From positions 2,955,001 through 3,019,000 of the forward strand of contig NZ_CP095855.1 of assembly GCF_023100805.1 (NCBI RefSeq): a stretch of 64,000 nucleotides of DNA. The letters are read 5' to 3'. The notes under the pieces are model-generated. The model was given only the letters and a program-made list of their open reading frames with translations. It was not told the origin of the DNA and searched no databases. This DNA is from Chitinophaga filiformis (lineage in GTDB: Bacteria > Bacteroidota > Bacteroidia > Chitinophagales > Chitinophagaceae). Positions 18,473-26,790 of this stretch are shown one piece after another. Position numbers and translations under genes: made by a program. Each line of letters starts with the position of its first letter. Within the stretch, counting starts at the first letter, position 1.

Positions 18473-19682
18473 CTTTTTGTTTGTCCAGGCGGCGTAACAG
18501 TTCTTCCACTTCATTGCCATAATTACGTTTAAAGTGAAATCGTTGCGCCTTCAGGAGCATTTCCCTGGCAGTGTCTTCGTCCTGTTCTTTCAGGGCAAGC
18601 AATGCCAGGTTCCTATATGCATAGGCGTTACCTTTATTGAACTGCAGTGATTTAAGTATCAGTTCCCTGGCTGCCGCCGGAAATCCCAGGTGCATCAGCA
18701 CATAGCCCTTATTGTTATACGCATAGGCGCATTCTTCATCATACGCGATGGCCTGATCAAAATAAGAGATCGCTTCCACGTACAATTCCAGCTTGATACA
18801 TTCAAAGCCCAGACTGTTCAGCAGTTCGGAAGACCCCGGGTTCAGGGACAAGGCATGTGCATACAGGCGTTGCGCCCATGAATGATTGCCCAGTTCACTG
18901 TAACAATGCGCTACTTCTGCCAGCACCCCTGTATGTTGCGGGTGTTTCTTGTGTACCTTTTCATAAAAGGGAAGGGCCTTTTCAAAATTCCTTTCCACTC
19001 TCCAGGTCACCCCAGACAACCACAAGGCATTCACATGATCGGGTTGCATTTGCAGCACCAGGTGACAGAGCGTTCTGCACCTGTGGATATCGTTATACTG
19101 GAGGAGTGCCTGCGCCTCCCTGAAATATCTTTCTATAGCCATCTTCTTTTGCTGAGGGCCATAAAACAGCCGGATCAGCGGGTGAAAGAAGCTGATATGC
19201 GAAGTTTTGATGCGGGGGCTGCGGAAAGGAACATCGGTCTGTATATTCCTGAGCGCCAGGATCTGTTCCAGGTAGCCGTCGAAGATGATGCCAAGGGACT
19301 GGAATTTATACTGACAACGGTTTTCTATGCTGAGCAGTGAGAGAATGATGTGCTGCGGATGGAGTTGTTCGTCTCCCAGCTTTTTCTGGTAATAAGCTGC
19401 ATTTTCCAGCATTCTTTCCGCCTCCGTCATAATGGGCACCTTGGGCCTGTTTCCCGTGGGAATGGGCGTGCCGGGACGTTGTTCCCAGTTGAGGGCATGC
19501 AGCCACTGGATGAGCTTTTCCCTGTCGGCAGTATCAATGGCGATATCGCTGGCATAAGAGTCCAGAATACCCAGCAGGATCATCTGGCTGTCTATGTAAA
19601 AAAGTTTCCTTTCCAGGCTAAAAGTCCTGGCATAGGCAAATGCTGTCTTCAGTTCATAGGAGGAAGTCAAAAGCATCAGCAA
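18462..19682 (-). CDS. Clp-N-like/TPR cytoplasmic protein
   Basis: The 406-residue protein has no signal peptide. Residues 10-150 contain two helical repeats like the Clp N-domain ('AFAYARTFSLERKLFYIDSQ' and 'AERMLENAAYYQKKLGDEQL'). Residues 200-395 hold five to six TPR units ('YNNKGYVLMHLGFPAAARE', 'YRNLALLALKEQDEDTARE'). This would be an adaptor or scaffold, possibly reading the same peptides as Clp ATPases. The Clp-N resemblance is my own pattern reading and is tentative; the TPR part is firm. It converges on the lipid operon and overlaps its last gene by 11 bp. Confidence 0.75.
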   Translation of the reverse strand: MLMLLTSSYELKTAFAYARTFSLERKLFYIDSQMILLGILDSYASDIAIDTADREKLIQWLHALNWEQRPGTPIPTGNRPKVPIMTEAERMLENAAYYQKKLGDEQLHPQHIILSLLSIENRCQYKFQSLGIIFDGYLEQILALRNIQTDVPFRSPRIKTSHISFFHPLIRLFYGPQQKKMAIERYFREAQALLQYNDIHRCRTLCHLVLQMQPDHVNALWLSGVTWRVERNFEKALPFYEKVHKKHPQHTGVLAEVAHCYSELGNHSWAQRLYAHALSLNPGSSELLNSLGFECIKLELYVEAISYFDQAIAYDEECAYAYNNKGYVLMHLGFPAAARELILKSLQFNKGNAYAYRNLALLALKEQDEDTAREMLLKAQRFHFKRNYGNEVEELLRRLDKQKVTS

Positions 19683-19968
19683 TGGTTAAGTACAGTATCA
19701 AATTTATATTATTTATGGGTATCTGCCAGCGTTCAAATTACCAGAATTCAATGCGCCGATACCTCATTCCGGGGGCGTTTCCGGTGAATTATCACAAATG
19801 CAGCTCCTCCGTTAAAACAAGTATACCATTTTTCACTGCAATTGGATTGTGACTGAGGAGGTTATGCCAGGGAAAATGAAAAGAATGGTACAGGCCGTAC
19901 AGGCGTTGACCATTTTAATGTTTGATATTCATATTTATGAATTTTTCAATAATCCCTACCTTCATCTT

Positions 19969-20661
19969 ATGGAAGAATCAGAAAAGTTAAAAAGGGTGGT
20001 AGAAGCCCGTATGAAACTAAAGGCCCGTTTTGAGGACAAGATCAGGCAGACGCCTTCCGTTGCTGACAATAAGCCTATGGGTTCAGGTAAGCCTAACCGT
20101 CATGGGATGCCGCTGGTGCCGGTTGGCCAGATCATTACCCATAAGTGGCCTGTGCTGGATCTGGGAATTGAGCCTGACATTCCTCTTGATGAATGGAGAC
20201 TTGTCATAGACGGAGCCGTAGAACACCCGGTAGAACTGACCTGGGACGATTTTATGGCCCTGCCGCAAACGGAAGATACTTCCGACTTCCATTGCGTCAC
20301 CACCTGGTCCAAGCTGGATATGAACTGGAAGGGCGTACGCCTGCTGGATCTGGCAGCACTGGTACAACCTGTTGAAAATGCAACACATATCCTGTGTTAC
20401 GGGTATGACGACTATACCACCAATGTATCGCTGGAAGAAGCCCTGAAACCGGATGTCCTGCTGGTGCATACCTATGAGGGAATGCCTTTGCCAAAAGAAC
20501 ACGGCGGACCGGTAAGGATGATCACACCTCAGTTATATGCCTGGAAAGGCTCCAAATGGATCCGCAGGATAGAATTCCTGACAAAGAATAAATTGGGTTT
20601 CTGGGAAGAACGGGGTTACTCCAACACCGCGTACCCCTGGAGGAACGACCGCTATAGCTGA
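19969..20661 (+). CDS. Sulfite-oxidase-like molybdopterin-dependent oxidoreductase without export signal
   Basis: The 230-residue SUOX/YedY-fold protein carries the Mo-binding cysteine C109 in 'FHCVTTWS', followed by 'MNWKGVRLLDL' and the C-terminal 'KEHGGPVRMITPQLYAWKGS'. The frame extends up to an ATG at 19849, but the ATG at 19969 gives a family-like charged N-terminus. Neither start yields a Tat or Sec signal, so the enzyme should be cytoplasmic, unlike most of the family. The electron acceptor and substrate are unknown. It stands alone between the TPR gene and a non-coding region with a GC-rich hairpin. Confidence 0.8.
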   Translation: MEESEKLKRVVEARMKLKARFEDKIRQTPSVADNKPMGSGKPNRHGMPLVPVGQIITHKWPVLDLGIEPDIPLDEWRLVIDGAVEHPVELTWDDFMALPQTEDTSDFHCVTTWSKLDMNWKGVRLLDLAALVQPVENATHILCYGYDDYTTNVSLEEALKPDVLLVHTYEGMPLPKEHGGPVRMITPQLYAWKGSKWIRRIEFLTKNKLGFWEERGYSNTAYPWRNDRYS

Positions 20662-20672
20662 TCATCCGGTTT

Positions 20673-20692
20673 CCCCCGGCTGTAGCCGGGGG
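20673..20692 (+). terminator. GC-rich hairpin after the SUOX-like gene
   Basis: CCCCCGGC and GCCGGGGG form a perfect 8-bp stem around a TGTA loop, 11 bp past the stop codon. There is no T-run after it (CCATAAATAT), so termination may rely on the stem alone. Confidence 0.6.
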
Positions 20693-20796
20693 CCATAAAT
20701 ATAAAACCCCTTATAACCCTGTCCGGTTCCCCCCTAATTGTTTGATTTTTATCATTTTTACTTTGTTATGTGTAATTCTGTTGATATAACAGATCG

Positions 20797-20804
20797 TAGC
20801 TTTG
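20797..20804 (+). promoter_or_regulatory. TAnnTTTG promoter box ahead of an RNA candidate
   Basis: TAGCTTTG is an exact match to the Bacteroidota -7 consensus. An inverted repeat CTGTT-GATAT-AACAG (20778-20792) lies just upstream. No protein gene follows on the plus strand before the terminator at 21035-21066. No convincing -33 TTTG is at the ideal distance. Confidence 0.45.
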
Positions 20805-20810
20805 TGATCT

Positions 20811-21066
20811 CAAAAAGTGAGTACTCCCCGTAAATAACATGGTCAGATCACTGAAATAGGGGAGTAATATAACCAGGTTTGGTAATTTTCAGCGAGCACA
20901 AATATCCTGAGCTTTGCATACTCATTCAGAATTACCGGCGCCGGAAATAACGGCGGCGTGTAAGGCCCCGCTGTCATGACAGTGACAGGAACTTATGTTA
21001 CATGAACAGTGTAAACAGTTGTAGGTTTAGCAATGGCTGGAGTATTCCTACTTTAGCCTTTTTTTT
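20811..21066 (+). ncRNA. Structured non-coding RNA candidate, about 255 nt
   Basis: The stretch lies between an exact -7 box (20797-20804) and a strong intrinsic terminator (21035-21066) and encodes no protein on the plus strand. It can form a 5' hairpin closed by TACTCCCC (20822-20829) with GGGGAGTA (20859-20866), enclosing TCAG/CTGA. Next are a stem GGTAATT/AATTACC, the palindromes CCGGCGCCGG and CTGTCATGACAG, an AACT...GTTACA/TGTAAAC...AGTT hairpin, and the terminator stem. I do not see the hallmarks of SRP RNA, RNase P or tmRNA. A 6S-like RNA is conceivable but not shown. Coordinates are approximate. Confidence 0.5.
21035..21066 (+). terminator. Intrinsic terminator with eight T's
   Basis: GGCTGGAGTA (21035-21044) pairs with TACTTTAGCC (21049-21058) over ten positions, two of them G-U, around a TTCC loop. 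Eight T's (21059-21066) follow immediately. The orientation is plus strand. The last T's overlap the stop codon of the minus-strand gene at 21065, so it cannot serve that gene and must end a plus-strand transcript. Confidence 0.8.
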
Positions 21067-22660
21067 ATTCTTCCGGCGTCAGCCACACCAGCCTGGATTT
21101 CCTGTCCTTGCTGGTCATTTCCAGCTTCAGCGTTACATATGTGTTGGTAGCTTTGTTATAGTCTGAAAGATTGAAAACTGCCAGCGCATGTTTTTCTTCT
21201 TTCCTCAGCGGGCCAAAGAAAGGACGTCTTTCCGGTGCAGGGCTTCCTGCTACATAGGAAAATGCCTGTGCACTGGCCAGTGAACGCATTTGTACAATAT
21301 TGCCTTTCTCCGGATGGGTGTTCTGTTCCGCGTCATTCAACAGCACATATAATTTGTTCTTCGTATGCAGGTAGGAAAAGGAGCGGTATTGTTCCGCCTG
21401 TATCAGCTGTTGGGCGGACAGTTTTCTTTGCGCGATATAGAATGCAGGATAGTCGGTATTTTTGAGATACTGTTTTTTAGGAATGAAGCTGGCGGACTGC
21501 ATTTTGCCATTCGCATCAAAGGAGGCAACTGCTACGTTGTCCAGCATATAGTAAGTATAGGGTGTAGCATCCCGCGGTGTATGTTTTTCGCTGATCAGTT
21601 CTTCATAGATAACAGAAAAGCTGCCGTCGTCGTTAATGACAAGATCCTGCGGCATTCCTGTAAACGTTTCCCCGGCCCCATACAGCTTCTTTTTCTGTAC
21701 ATCGGCCTCGGTAGGATATATATTGATCTCCTGCTCAACTTTGGCCTTATAAGGGTCTATAACGAGCAAAAATCCTCCATATGGCTGTGGGTTGGCATCT
21801 TCTATATGAGCAGTGCCGAGCAGCATCAGCTTCCTTGTAACAGGGTTGAACCGCACAATGGCGCTATCAGCAATGCGGTTTTCAGAGAGGTCCAGCAGCT
21901 CGGAGCTCATACGCCTTCCGTTTTTAGGCAGCGTGATCATCACCAGTTGACCTTCCAGGTCGCCGGAGGCGATCTCGTTGTAGGCAAAACCCAGGATGCA
22001 AACCCTGTCGTCTTCCAATACAGCCATGTCCAGGTAATTGAGGGACGCATATTTAAAAGCCGGCTGGTAAAAAGCCCGGCTTATCTCCTGGTGATTCCCG
22101 TTATAGGCGATCACCTCCATCTGGTTTTTATCTGCCAGGTCGCTTTTATCGCGGCGGATGAATATTGCATAATTATCGCTGGCCGGGTCTTTACTGACAG
22201 AAAAAGAATTTACAGGGTCAAATTCAGGTATCCAGCGTACATCTTTGAACAGGTATTTGTTTGCTTCCGCGATCTTTTCTTCCCTCTCCAGGTTGCCGGT
22301 GGCGCCGTCAAACAGTAATCTATACAACACAGGTGTTCTTTCATGGACCTCGCTGATCAGGACAGCGATAGTATTGTTGGTTTCGAAAATGGCGTTGACG
22401 CGCGCTCCTTTCAGTTTCCCGAAAGCGGGATCATGATGTTTATACCCCGCCAGCTTATGTTCGGGGTTGTAAATGGTCACGTCTATTCCGTTTCTGGCGC
22501 TCAGGTGCACCACAACGGTGTTACCGTTTTTAAGCTGGAGCAGTTTTGCATGACCGGTTTCAGGTTCCTCAAATAAGGGAGTTTCAGCTACAGTTTTGAA
22601 TTGCCCATAGGCAAATGCCTGCAATAGTGTCACCAGGCATAAGAGGGTGATGCTCTTCAT
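21065..22660 (-). CDS. Secreted protein of unknown function, beta-rich
   Basis: The 531-residue product has a signal peptide ('LLCLVTLLQAFAYG', cleavage near residue 19). The mature part is strand-rich, with repeated blocks such as 'LLQLKNGNTVVVHLS', 'NTIAVLISEVHERTP' and 'RVCILGFAYNEIASGD'. These recall a six- or seven-bladed propeller, but no family motif is recognised. There is no lipobox. It is followed downstream only by the plus-strand RNA candidate and has its own start region 62 bp from the end of the helicase gene. It is probably periplasmic or surface exposed. Confidence 0.7.
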   Translation of the reverse strand: MKSITLLCLVTLLQAFAYGQFKTVAETPLFEEPETGHAKLLQLKNGNTVVVHLSARNGIDVTIYNPEHKLAGYKHHDPAFGKLKGARVNAIFETNNTIAVLISEVHERTPVLYRLLFDGATGNLEREEKIAEANKYLFKDVRWIPEFDPVNSFSVSKDPASDNYAIFIRRDKSDLADKNQMEVIAYNGNHQEISRAFYQPAFKYASLNYLDMAVLEDDRVCILGFAYNEIASGDLEGQLVMITLPKNGRRMSSELLDLSENRIADSAIVRFNPVTRKLMLLGTAHIEDANPQPYGGFLLVIDPYKAKVEQEINIYPTEADVQKKKLYGAGETFTGMPQDLVINDDGSFSVIYEELISEKHTPRDATPYTYYMLDNVAVASFDANGKMQSASFIPKKQYLKNTDYPAFYIAQRKLSAQQLIQAEQYRSFSYLHTKNKLYVLLNDAEQNTHPEKGNIVQMRSLASAQAFSYVAGSPAPERRPFFGPLRKEEKHALAVFNLSDYNKATNTYVTLKLEMTSKDRKSRLVWLTPEE

Positions 22661-22722
22661 AGGTTCAGGTTGTTAGAATGGATATAATGACAATTGGCAA
22701 TAAAGGTATCAAAATTTCCGGC

Positions 22723-24630
22723 CTAGTTATCCATAAATTCCCAGGCGCTCTGGTAGGCGTTTTGCTGCTCTGCATAGGTGATAAACCCTGCGTAGAAGGG
22801 CAATTGGGACAGTGTAGCGCTGTCGCCGATGATTACCAGCTTCTTACGCGCCCTTGTCATGGCCACGTTCATACGGCGGATGTCCGAGAGGAAGCCGATC
22901 TTGTTATCATTATTGCTCCTGGTCATACTGATGTACACAATATCCCTTTCCTGCCCCTGGAAACTATCGATCGTATTCACGGAGATCTTATCCCCGTAGG
23001 ATTGCAGCGCCGGGGAGTCCTGCAGCTGTTCCTTCAGGAGATGGATCTGCTGTTTATACGGCGAAATGATGGCGATAGAGGGGAAATCCTCCTGTTGATA
23101 GTGTGTGTGGAGCCCTGTTACAAACTGCGTGAGGTGTTTGAACAGGAAGGCCGCTTCCTCGGGGTTAGTGGTGCTGGTGCCTTCAGATTTTTCGTCAAAC
23201 CCGCAGCCGGCAGTATCCACAAAGGAAAGAGGGACATCCTGTGGGAAAAGGGTATGCCCGGCTACTGAAGCATGGGCCTTCAGTTTATCTTCATAGAAGA
23301 TCGCTGAGGAGTAGCCCATGATCATCTGGTGCATGCGGTACTGTTCTTCCAGCAGCACAACAGACTCCGGATGCCTGGCAATGCATTTTTCCAGCAGGGT
23401 GGTACTCAGCCCGTTCCTGGCGGCTTCGTCCGACTTCACCGTAGGGGACAGCTGGCAATGATCGCCGGCCAGCACTACTTTCTCTGCCTTCAGGATAGGG
23501 ATCCAGCAGGCGGGTTCCAATGCCTGTCCGGCTTCGTCAATGACAACAGTATGGTATTTCAGCTGGCGTACGGTGTAGTGATTGGCGCCCACCAGGGTGG
23601 CCGTGATCACCTGGGCCTTTGTCAGCAGGTCGTCCATGATGTACTGTTCGGTATTTTCGACGGATTTCATGATACTGCGGGCCTCGTCAAACAGCGCCTT
23701 GCGTTGCTCTCTTTCAGCCTTTCCGAAGTTCCGCTTGTACTTGTGGGCCATGTCCCTGAACTCATTGGCCTGTTTCTTCAGGCGTTTGATCTCCTTCATG
23801 CTGTTGTGCTCAGCCATGCGGCTGTCCAGCGTCAGGGCCGACAGCCTTTCGGACACACGGGCGGGGTTACCCACACGCAGTACGTTCAGCCCTTCGTCAG
23901 CCAGTTTTTCGCTGAGCAGGTCCACAGCGGTATTGCTGGGCGCTACGACCAGTATCTGTTTATTATCCTGTTTTATCAGCGCTTTAATAGCCTGTACCAG
24001 GGTGGTGGTTTTCCCCGTGCCGGGAGGGCCGTGTACAATAGCCAGGTCATTGGCCGCCAGTATGCGGTTCACAGCTGCCTGCTGGGACTCGTTCAGGCGG
24101 GGAAGATGAAGTGGGGGAAGATCATCCCGGAAAGCAGGCGACTTCTCACCCGTCAGTATCCGGATAAGGCGATCATTCTCTTCCTTGCTGAGGCGTGTAT
24201 CGGCCTGTTTAAGGGCATTCTGCATCTCATCGTAGCTGTTGTCGTCGAACAGCAGGTCAATGCCCAGCTTGCCGTTATTGGCCCATTCGGGCAGCTCATC
24301 CGTACGGAGTGTGATTTTCAGGCGGTTACCGCCCTGGTAGGAGATGGTGCCTTCTACCCGGTCGTTCTTAGGATCATGGTTGGAAAAAAGGACTGCTGAT
24401 ACGCCAAAACGGAGCTGGTGAACGATATCCTGGTGGGTGGTACGCTCCACCTCCACGGTAAGATAGTCTCCACGGCTCATTTCGGAACCCCTGATGGCAA
24501 TAGGGTACCAGGTAAGTCCATTAGCCCTGCGTTCGGCCACAGACGTTGATGCTGTCATCTCCAGGTATGCGTTCCTGTCTACTTCCCGCTCAGTTTTCAG
24601 TAATTCAAGCAGCTTTTTGAAATAATCCAT
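22723..24630 (-). CDS. SF1B superfamily DNA/RNA helicase (Upf1/IGHMBP2-like)
   Basis: The 635-residue helicase of the AAA_11/AAA_12 type has an N-terminal OB-like segment (50-115), Walker A 'GPPGTGKTT' (201-209), 'VVAPSNTAVDLL' (motif Ia), Walker B 'VVIDEAGQALEP' (around 370), 'LAGDHCQLSP' (III), 'LEEQYRMH' (IV), 'VNTIDSFQGQERDIVY' (V) and 'NVAMTRARKKLVIIGD' (VI). All motifs are intact. It should unwind DNA or RNA 5'-3' in the cytoplasm. It is a stand-alone gene, separated from the GH18 gene by a 13-bp hairpin terminator. Confidence 0.93.
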   Translation of the reverse strand: MDYFKKLLELLKTEREVDRNAYLEMTASTSVAERRANGLTWYPIAIRGSEMSRGDYLTVEVERTTHQDIVHQLRFGVSAVLFSNHDPKNDRVEGTISYQGGNRLKITLRTDELPEWANNGKLGIDLLFDDNSYDEMQNALKQADTRLSKEENDRLIRILTGEKSPAFRDDLPPLHLPRLNESQQAAVNRILAANDLAIVHGPPGTGKTTTLVQAIKALIKQDNKQILVVAPSNTAVDLLSEKLADEGLNVLRVGNPARVSERLSALTLDSRMAEHNSMKEIKRLKKQANEFRDMAHKYKRNFGKAEREQRKALFDEARSIMKSVENTEQYIMDDLLTKAQVITATLVGANHYTVRQLKYHTVVIDEAGQALEPACWIPILKAEKVVLAGDHCQLSPTVKSDEAARNGLSTTLLEKCIARHPESVVLLEEQYRMHQMIMGYSSAIFYEDKLKAHASVAGHTLFPQDVPLSFVDTAGCGFDEKSEGTSTTNPEEAAFLFKHLTQFVTGLHTHYQQEDFPSIAIISPYKQQIHLLKEQLQDSPALQSYGDKISVNTIDSFQGQERDIVYISMTRSNNDNKIGFLSDIRRMNVAMTRARKKLVIIGDSATLSQLPFYAGFITYAEQQNAYQSAWEFMDN

Positions 24631-24666
24631 CCTGCAAAGGTAAGACGAATGGAAGATATTAGGGGA

Positions 24667-24698
24667 AACAGCCGGATAATGCCGCTTATCCGGCTGTT
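24667..24698 (-). terminator. Hairpin terminator after the GH18 gene
   Basis: AACAGCCGGATAA and TTATCCGGCTGTT form a perfect 13-bp stem with a 6-nt loop, six bases past the GH18 stop on the minus strand. A short pyrimidine tract (TCCCCT) follows. Confidence 0.7.
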
Positions 24699-24703
24699 GG
24701 GGC

Positions 24704-25687
24704 TTATTTCTTCAGCCTTTGGATGATATTCGTTGTATAACTGATGTCTTTTGTGATATTTCCGCTCTGGTCCTTATTGTGATAGCTGCATCCAAAGATG
24801 AATTCCATCATGCCACTGCCTGGGGCGGAGATCTTCAATGTATCTGCTATTTTCAGTTCCTCGCCGGCTAAGGTGGCCTGGCCGGCATTGATGGCGCAGC
24901 CTGCGCCTACGCCGATCAATACGTTCTGACGATTGCCAATGCCATCTCCATAGGATTTTATCCATTTCATTACGTCTGTGGCTTTGTTCCAGTAGGACAT
25001 GGTCATGACATAGTCAATGTATTGTCTGGATCTTTTGATCTGTTCCAGGTTGTAATTGTTATAGTCCACTACAGACAATATTCTGCCGGTCTTTGATACA
25101 GGGCCAACATATTTGCTGAGGGCTATAATGCCCGTGTCGATATTCGCTGTTCTGACATTACCATATTCCAGGTCAAGATCTATACCGTCAAATTTCCATT
25201 TGTCCAGGGAGTCTTTTACAACTTTCGCCATGGAGTCGGCTGCTGCTGCGGATAGTTTTACCAGTCCGCCGGCAAAGGAAGTGGCCACTATTCTGATGCC
25301 TCTCTTTTGCAGGGCATGCGCCTTTGTCAGCACATCGCTCCATTCATTCTGACCAGATACGCCCCGGTGTTCGAACTCCCAGCCACCAGCGGCTGTTCTG
25401 CCAATGCCCAGGGTGAAGATGTTGACCACGTCCACGCCATCCGGCATAGCATCCAGAGGGCCTACTGTTGACCTGTCGTAGCAACAGCCTCCCCAGTAGT
25501 CTACCATAATGGGCCTTTTAGTGAGCGGTTTGCCATAAAAGGGAGAAGTATCTTCGTGATGGGTGGTATCGGGGCCCGGCGGATTGTTACCATTGTCTTT
25601 CTTACAGGAATGGGATAAAGTCAGCATGGTACTCAAACATAACAGCAGGGCGGAAGTTTTTACGATAAAGTAGAATTTGGGCTTCAT
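24704..25687 (-). CDS. GH18-family lipoprotein (endo-beta-N-acetylglucosaminidase or chitinase-like)
   Basis: The 327-residue lipoprotein has a lipobox 'LTLSHSC' with Cys28, then a Gly/Pro-rich linker. The GH18 catalytic motif DxxDxDxE is complete at residues 167-174 ('FDGIDLDLEYG', acid E174). The upstream barrel strand 'GIRIVATSFAGGL' also fits. Short single-domain secreted GH18 enzymes of this kind in Bacteroidota often cleave the chitobiose core of N-glycans, though chitin is possible. It is predicted to be anchored in the envelope. No SusC/D pair is adjacent, so it is not in an obvious polysaccharide locus. Confidence 0.85.
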   Translation of the reverse strand: MKPKFYFIVKTSALLLCLSTMLTLSHSCKKDNGNNPPGPDTTHHEDTSPFYGKPLTKRPIMVDYWGGCCYDRSTVGPLDAMPDGVDVVNIFTLGIGRTAAGGWEFEHRGVSGQNEWSDVLTKAHALQKRGIRIVATSFAGGLVKLSAAAADSMAKVVKDSLDKWKFDGIDLDLEYGNVRTANIDTGIIALSKYVGPVSKTGRILSVVDYNNYNLEQIKRSRQYIDYVMTMSYWNKATDVMKWIKSYGDGIGNRQNVLIGVGAGCAINAGQATLAGEELKIADTLKISAPGSGMMEFIFGCSYHNKDQSGNITKDISYTTNIIQRLKK

Positions 25688-26076
25688 GTGTAACCGGATA
25701 AATTTTTAACGTTAAAAAGACTTTAGAATACAGACATCAGCAAGGCCAACACAGGCAATGGCACCCGTTAAGCAGGTATAATTTGAAACAATAAAACGGG
25801 TGATGAGAATGTTGTGAAAGCTTTGCGGATAGCAATAATAAACGCATGAATTGAGATATTCGTATAATCTGGAAAGTTTCTCCATAGTCAGACTATTCAT
25901 ACGATAATAAGGTCATGGGAATAATGTACCCTTATCGGTAGAGAAATCAAATGCTTTCATCTATAGGATGGAGGGTAATGGAGGTACCTTAAAACAAGGT
26001 GGGGAACAACAGAATTTTTACAGAATTGACCCCGATATTTGATAGAATAGATTCCGGTAATCAGATTTGAAGAACT
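25688..26076. other. 389-bp divergent intergenic region
   Basis: It separates the minus-strand GH18 gene from the plus-strand HD gene and should hold both promoters. A TTAACGTTAA palindrome (about 25707-25716) sits close to the GH18 start. No TAnnTTTG box fits clearly, and the short minus-strand frame at 25712-25900 lacks coding features. Confidence 0.4.
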
Positions 26077-26673
26077 ATGGAACTAACACAAACGGAGTAT
26101 CTCGCTGAAAAATACGTTGTAGATCTGTTTACCCGCCTGGCTTCCACTTATCTGGTATACCACAACCTTTCCCATACAGAACGTGTTGTAGTCCGCGCCA
26201 TGGAGATCGCAGATCATTACGGGCTGGATGAAAAAGACAGGTTTGTTTTAACAATAGCGGCCTGGTTTCACGATACAGGTCATCTCATTGCCGATATAGC
26301 ATTTCATGAGCAGGCAGGTGTGAGATTGATGAGGTCTTTTTTCATCGATAAGGAAATTGAAGAAACAATGATAGATAAGATCTCCGCATGTATAATGGCT
26401 ACCAAATGGCCTGCGGTTCCTGCAACACTGCTGGAAGAAATTATCTGTGATGCTGATACCTATCACTTCGGGACAAAGGAATTTGAATTAACTGACGAGT
26501 TGGTGAAGAAGGAATTCCAACTGCGGACAAATAAGAATTATACTAACTGGTATTATGATACTTTGCAGCTATTGAAAACGCATCATTTCTTTACATCCTA
26601 TTGCCGCAATAAACTGGATAAAGGGAAGGAAGCCAATATTGAGTACCTGCAAGCCAAAATAAGAGCCAATTAA
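26077..26673 (+). CDS. HD-domain phosphohydrolase
   Basis: The 198-residue soluble protein has the HD superfamily metal ligands: H in 'YHNLSHTERV' (about residue 31), the HD pair in 'AAWFHDTGH' (about 66-67) and a late Asp in 'ICDADTYHFG' (about 128). HD proteins of this size hydrolyse phosphate esters of nucleotides or signalling nucleotides. The natural substrate cannot be told from sequence. It is monocistronic by spacing, with a 117-bp AT-rich gap before the PAP2 gene. Confidence 0.82.
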   Translation: MELTQTEYLAEKYVVDLFTRLASTYLVYHNLSHTERVVVRAMEIADHYGLDEKDRFVLTIAAWFHDTGHLIADIAFHEQAGVRLMRSFFIDKEIEETMIDKISACIMATKWPAVPATLLEEIICDADTYHFGTKEFELTDELVKKEFQLRTNKNYTNWYYDTLQLLKTHHFFTSYCRNKLDKGKEANIEYLQAKIRAN

Positions 26674-26790
26674 ACGCTGTTCGCCAGTTTCTCTACAGAT
26701 TTCACACTTAAGTTTGTTTGTCAAACATTAAATTATATGAAAAATATATTTAAATTGTAGACACGTTTATTCCTACAACTGTTATACACC

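Noticed and set aside
21365..22318. Plus-strand 317-codon frame opposite the secreted protein gene
   Set aside because: The minus frame has a signal peptide and full length. The antisense frame is a shadow.
23329..24399. Plus-strand 356-codon frame opposite the helicase
   Set aside because: All seven helicase motifs are on the minus strand. The antisense frame has no recognisable domain or start context.
25712..25900. 62-codon minus-strand frame upstream of the GH18 gene
   Set aside because: It has no coding signature and sits where the GH18 promoter should be.
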